Shown here piece by piece: positions 61,565-64,000 of a stretch of DNA of 64,000 nucleotides. Numbering within the stretch: the stretch's first letter is position 1; the number at the start of each line of letters is the position of its first letter. Where the stretch lies: NCBI GenBank assembly GCA_963513935.1, contig OY740776.1, forward strand, positions 7,160,724 through 7,224,723. The letters run 5' to 3'. Source of the stretch: Aphrophora alni (lineage: Eukaryota > Arthropoda > Insecta > Hemiptera > Aphrophoridae). Both the position numbers and the translations under genes were made by a program. The notes below the pieces were generated by a model. It did not search any database and was not told the DNA's origin. It saw nothing but the letters and a program-made list of their open reading frames with translations.

Positions 61565-61971
61565 GGGGATGCCGAAAACATATCTTCATAATATCATGGT
61601 CACCTGGGAACAAGATCAAAAGATCAACTATTGGTCCACCTACCCTGATTTAAAACAAGCTAAAAAGTTTACAGTTTACTCTAAAACAAAGATAATAATA
61701 TTACTGGATCTCAGTAGAAGGGAGCTTAGGCTGATTGTTAGCCTACTGTCCAGTGAAGTACTATCTAAAACACATGGGGAAGGCTGCAATGGATACATGC
61801 CACTTCTGCCTGACACATAAAGAAACAGCTGAACACTGTTTATGTGAATCTCTAACCTACAAAAGGCTACTTTACCTCAGCATTCCTTTCCCCACGGCTG
61901 CAGAGGTAATGACAATGTCACCCAGAAACATTTTAAGATTCTTAGGAAGCTTAAATCTTGGTTGGGACTAA
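61565..61971 (+). pseudogene. Non-LTR retrotransposon C-terminal relic (post-RNase H region)
   Basis: Two overlapping plus frames. The first (61566-61820) reads DLKQAKKF, then LSRRELRLIVSLLSS, matching the block S-R-K-x-L-R-x-[VL]-[VT]-G-L-[IL]-T-G-H after RNase H in Jockey-like elements. A frameshift near 61750 moves into the second frame (61735-61971), with YYLKHMG, CHFCLTHKETAEHCLCES and PRNILRFLGS, the Cys/His tail and terminal segment of the same proteins. RNase H itself is not recognisable upstream. Different family member from the relic at 7620-8110 (different Cys spacing and tail). Confidence 0.8.
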
Positions 61972-62464
61972 AACGTTATTAGTAGGGTAGTTACAAAAGA
62001 TCCATTTGGGTCGCAGTGACAAGAGGCTGTATAGCATCGGACCCCAATTCACTAAACTACACTTAATAATTAAAAGAAGGCAACCATTTCATACTATTTA
62101 CAATAACTGCTTGAAATGACGACCTTAACACAGTTGTACAACTTTAAATCTATCAAGCATCGACCTCCGACCCTTTTTTAAACAGCCGTTATTTTTAAAA
62201 GGTTCAATTCAACATTTTCATTTTCATTTTCAGTTCTGTTAAAATTTATTATTATTATTATTAATTCAGAAATATTTTGGTTATAGATTGTTGATGTTGT
62301 AGACAACTACCAAGAAATTAAAATTTTATTTTTTCGCCGATAGTTTGCATATTCTTTAACGTATAGAAAAATACAAAAGCCAATTAATTTTAATATAATG
62401 TTTGTACCCAATTTTAACTAAATAACGTATCTACTTCAGAAGATATAAAGATTTTATTTTAAAA
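61972..62464. other. AT-rich intergenic DNA, nothing recognised
   Basis: Probably includes the untranslated tail of the retrotransposon relic just upstream, but no poly-A or target duplication is clear. Confidence 0.35.
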
Positions 62465-62625
62465 AAATAGACCCCCTCTTTCATCTTTCCTATCGGTTCT
62501 CTCTTGACCAACTGTTGTTAGCTTCCGAATCTGACGCTATTAAAGTATTCCAACGCCAGGGGTTATTTTATTCCTTCTTTTATGGGGACGATTGGAGGTT
62601 TTTTACCTTTAAAACAAGGGGAAAG
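62465..62625 (-). repeat. Dispersed repeat DR1, copy 8 (inverted)
   Basis: On the minus strand: CCTTGTTTTAAAGG, AAAAAACCTCCAATCGTCCC, AGTTGGTCAAGAGAGAACC and GATAGGAAAGATGAAAGAGG. Truncated after GGGGGTC. Confidence 0.65.
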
Positions 62626-63030
62626 TTGACATTTCATTGATGTAGTCATATTGCATAACCTACGCTTTACTTGTGTTTAAATATTAGACTAGAGTAGATA
62701 TGATGTTTGACATTAGGTGGAACAGAAAGCGTTGAATAATAAAACAACTTCAAAAAGCGGCAAACACATGGTTTACAACCTATATACATGTTTTATTTGG
62801 ATTAATATCTTATTAAATATATATATAAACGCAAACTAATTGTATTCACGAATAAAGCTATAAAAATCTTATCAATTAAACGGATTATGGCTTCCGATAA
62901 TAAAAGTTAAATTAAAAATAGGAAAATAGGTTTTCTCCTTTAATAAGGCTGAAATGTTTTGCCGTCTAAGTCCTATGTGAGAATAATGTCTCAATCTCGG
63001 ACTAAACAATTCAAAGAGGAAAAAATGGTT
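62626..63030. other. AT-rich spacer before array B
   Basis: No gene seen; the 71-codon minus frame at 62872-63087 runs into the satellite and is not called. Confidence 0.4.
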
Positions 63031-64000
63031 GGACTTTGTTGGGTCATATTCGGCCAAATGAGATTTGAAATCTCCCGTGAATGTCAACGGGAAATTTCAA
63101 AATAGCTTGGCGGTCTTTGTTGGGTCATCTTGAGCCAATTCAGATTTGGAATCTCCAGTGAACGTCATCGGGAATTTTCAAAATAGCTTTGCGGACATTC
63201 TTGGGTCATTTTCGGCCAATTCAGATTAGGAATCTCCCGTGAACGACAACGGGAAATTTCTAATAGTTTGGTGGTCTTTGTTGGGTCAACTGCGGCCAAT
63301 TCAGATTTGGAATCTCCCGTGAACGTCAACTAGAAATTTCAAAATAGCTTGGCGGTCTTTGTTGGATCAACTTCGGCCAATTCCGATTTGAAAACTCCCG
63401 TGAACGTGAACGGGAAATATCAAAATAGCTTGGCGGAATTTGATGGATCAACTTCGGCCAATTCAGATTTGGAATCTCCCGTAAACATCAACGGGAAATT
63501 TCAAAATAGCTAGGCGGTCTTTGTTGGGTCAACTTCGGCCAATTTATATTTGGAATCTCCCGTGAACGTCAACGGGAATTTTCAAAATAGCTTTGCGGAC
63601 TTTGTTGGATCATATTCGGCCAAATGAGATTTGGAATCTCCCGTGAACGACAACGGGAAATTTGAAATAGCTTTGCGGAATTTGTTGGGTCATCTTCGGC
63701 CAATTCAGGTTTAGAAACTCCCGTGAACGTCAACGGGAAATATCAAAATAGCTTGGCGGATTTGATGGGTCAATTTCGGCCAAATGAGATTTGGATTCTC
63801 CCTTCTACGACAACGGGAAATTTCAAAATAGCTAGACGTACTTTGTTGGGTCAAATTCGGCCAATTCAGATTTATAATCTCCCGTGAACGTCAACGGGAA
63901 TTTTTATAATAGCTTTTCGGACTTTGTTGGGTCATATTCGGCCAAATGAGATGGAATCTCCCGTAAACGTCAATGGGAAATTTCAAGAGTTTAGCGGACT
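63031..64000 (+). repeat. Megasatellite array B: same 81-bp monomer, opposite orientation, ~12 copies to window end
   Basis: The complement of the array A landmarks repeats every 81 bp or so: TTTGTTGGGTCA, CGGCCAATTCAGATTTGG, CCCGTGAACGTCAACGGG and ATTTCAAAATAGCTTGGCGG. Monomers are more diverged from each other than those inside array A. The array continues beyond the window. Confidence 0.95.

Overview
The window looks like repeat-rich, AT-rich insect genomic DNA, possibly hemipteran. Three things point this way. There are at least eight interstitial blocks of the arthropod telomere pentamer TTAGG/CCTAA. There is one intron-containing insect gustatory-receptor-type gene. There are relics of mariner/Tc1-like transposases and of Jockey-like non-LTR retrotransposons. 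The order-level guess is inference; the species cannot be told from the sequence.

Layout. 151-5550 (minus strand) holds the only gene I can reconstruct: a four-exon chemoreceptor of the gustatory receptor (Gr, 7tm_7) family, predicted at 391 residues and ending in the family signature TYVVFLIQF. Its third intron carries a broken DDE transposase on the opposite strand. 5800-17020 is a mosaic of dispersed repeats: eight copies window-wide of a ~200-bp family (DR1), two near-identical 449/456-bp elements with 33-bp terminal inverted repeats, a decayed retrotransposon 3' end, a 670-bp CCTAA array, and a six-copy 170-bp tandem array whose unit encodes a transposase helix-turn-helix fragment. 18105-20880 is an AT-rich ~105-bp satellite with a local three-unit higher-order repeat. 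22181-23215 has an 86-bp tandem repeat and a 218-bp (GA)n run.

The dominant object is a ~26.4-kb megasatellite at 24919-51329, about 326 copies of an 81-bp monomer. It contains higher-order structure, including a nearly perfect 5,252-bp tandem duplication. A second array of the same monomer, in the opposite orientation, starts at 63031 and runs off the window end. The 11.7 kb between the arrays holds more mobile-element debris: a 748-bp non-autonomous transposon with a 12-bp flanking repeat, TTAGG blocks, a retrotransposon relic, a fold-back element and a hammerhead-ribozyme-like motif. Four such hammerhead-like motifs occur in the window, the best at 57565-57609.

Apart from the receptor gene no cellular gene is supported. 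Many open frames, including satellite frames up to 314 residues, are by-products of a monomer length divisible by three. Repeat boundaries and copy counts were read by eye and are approximate unless stated as exact. I could run no alignments or database searches.
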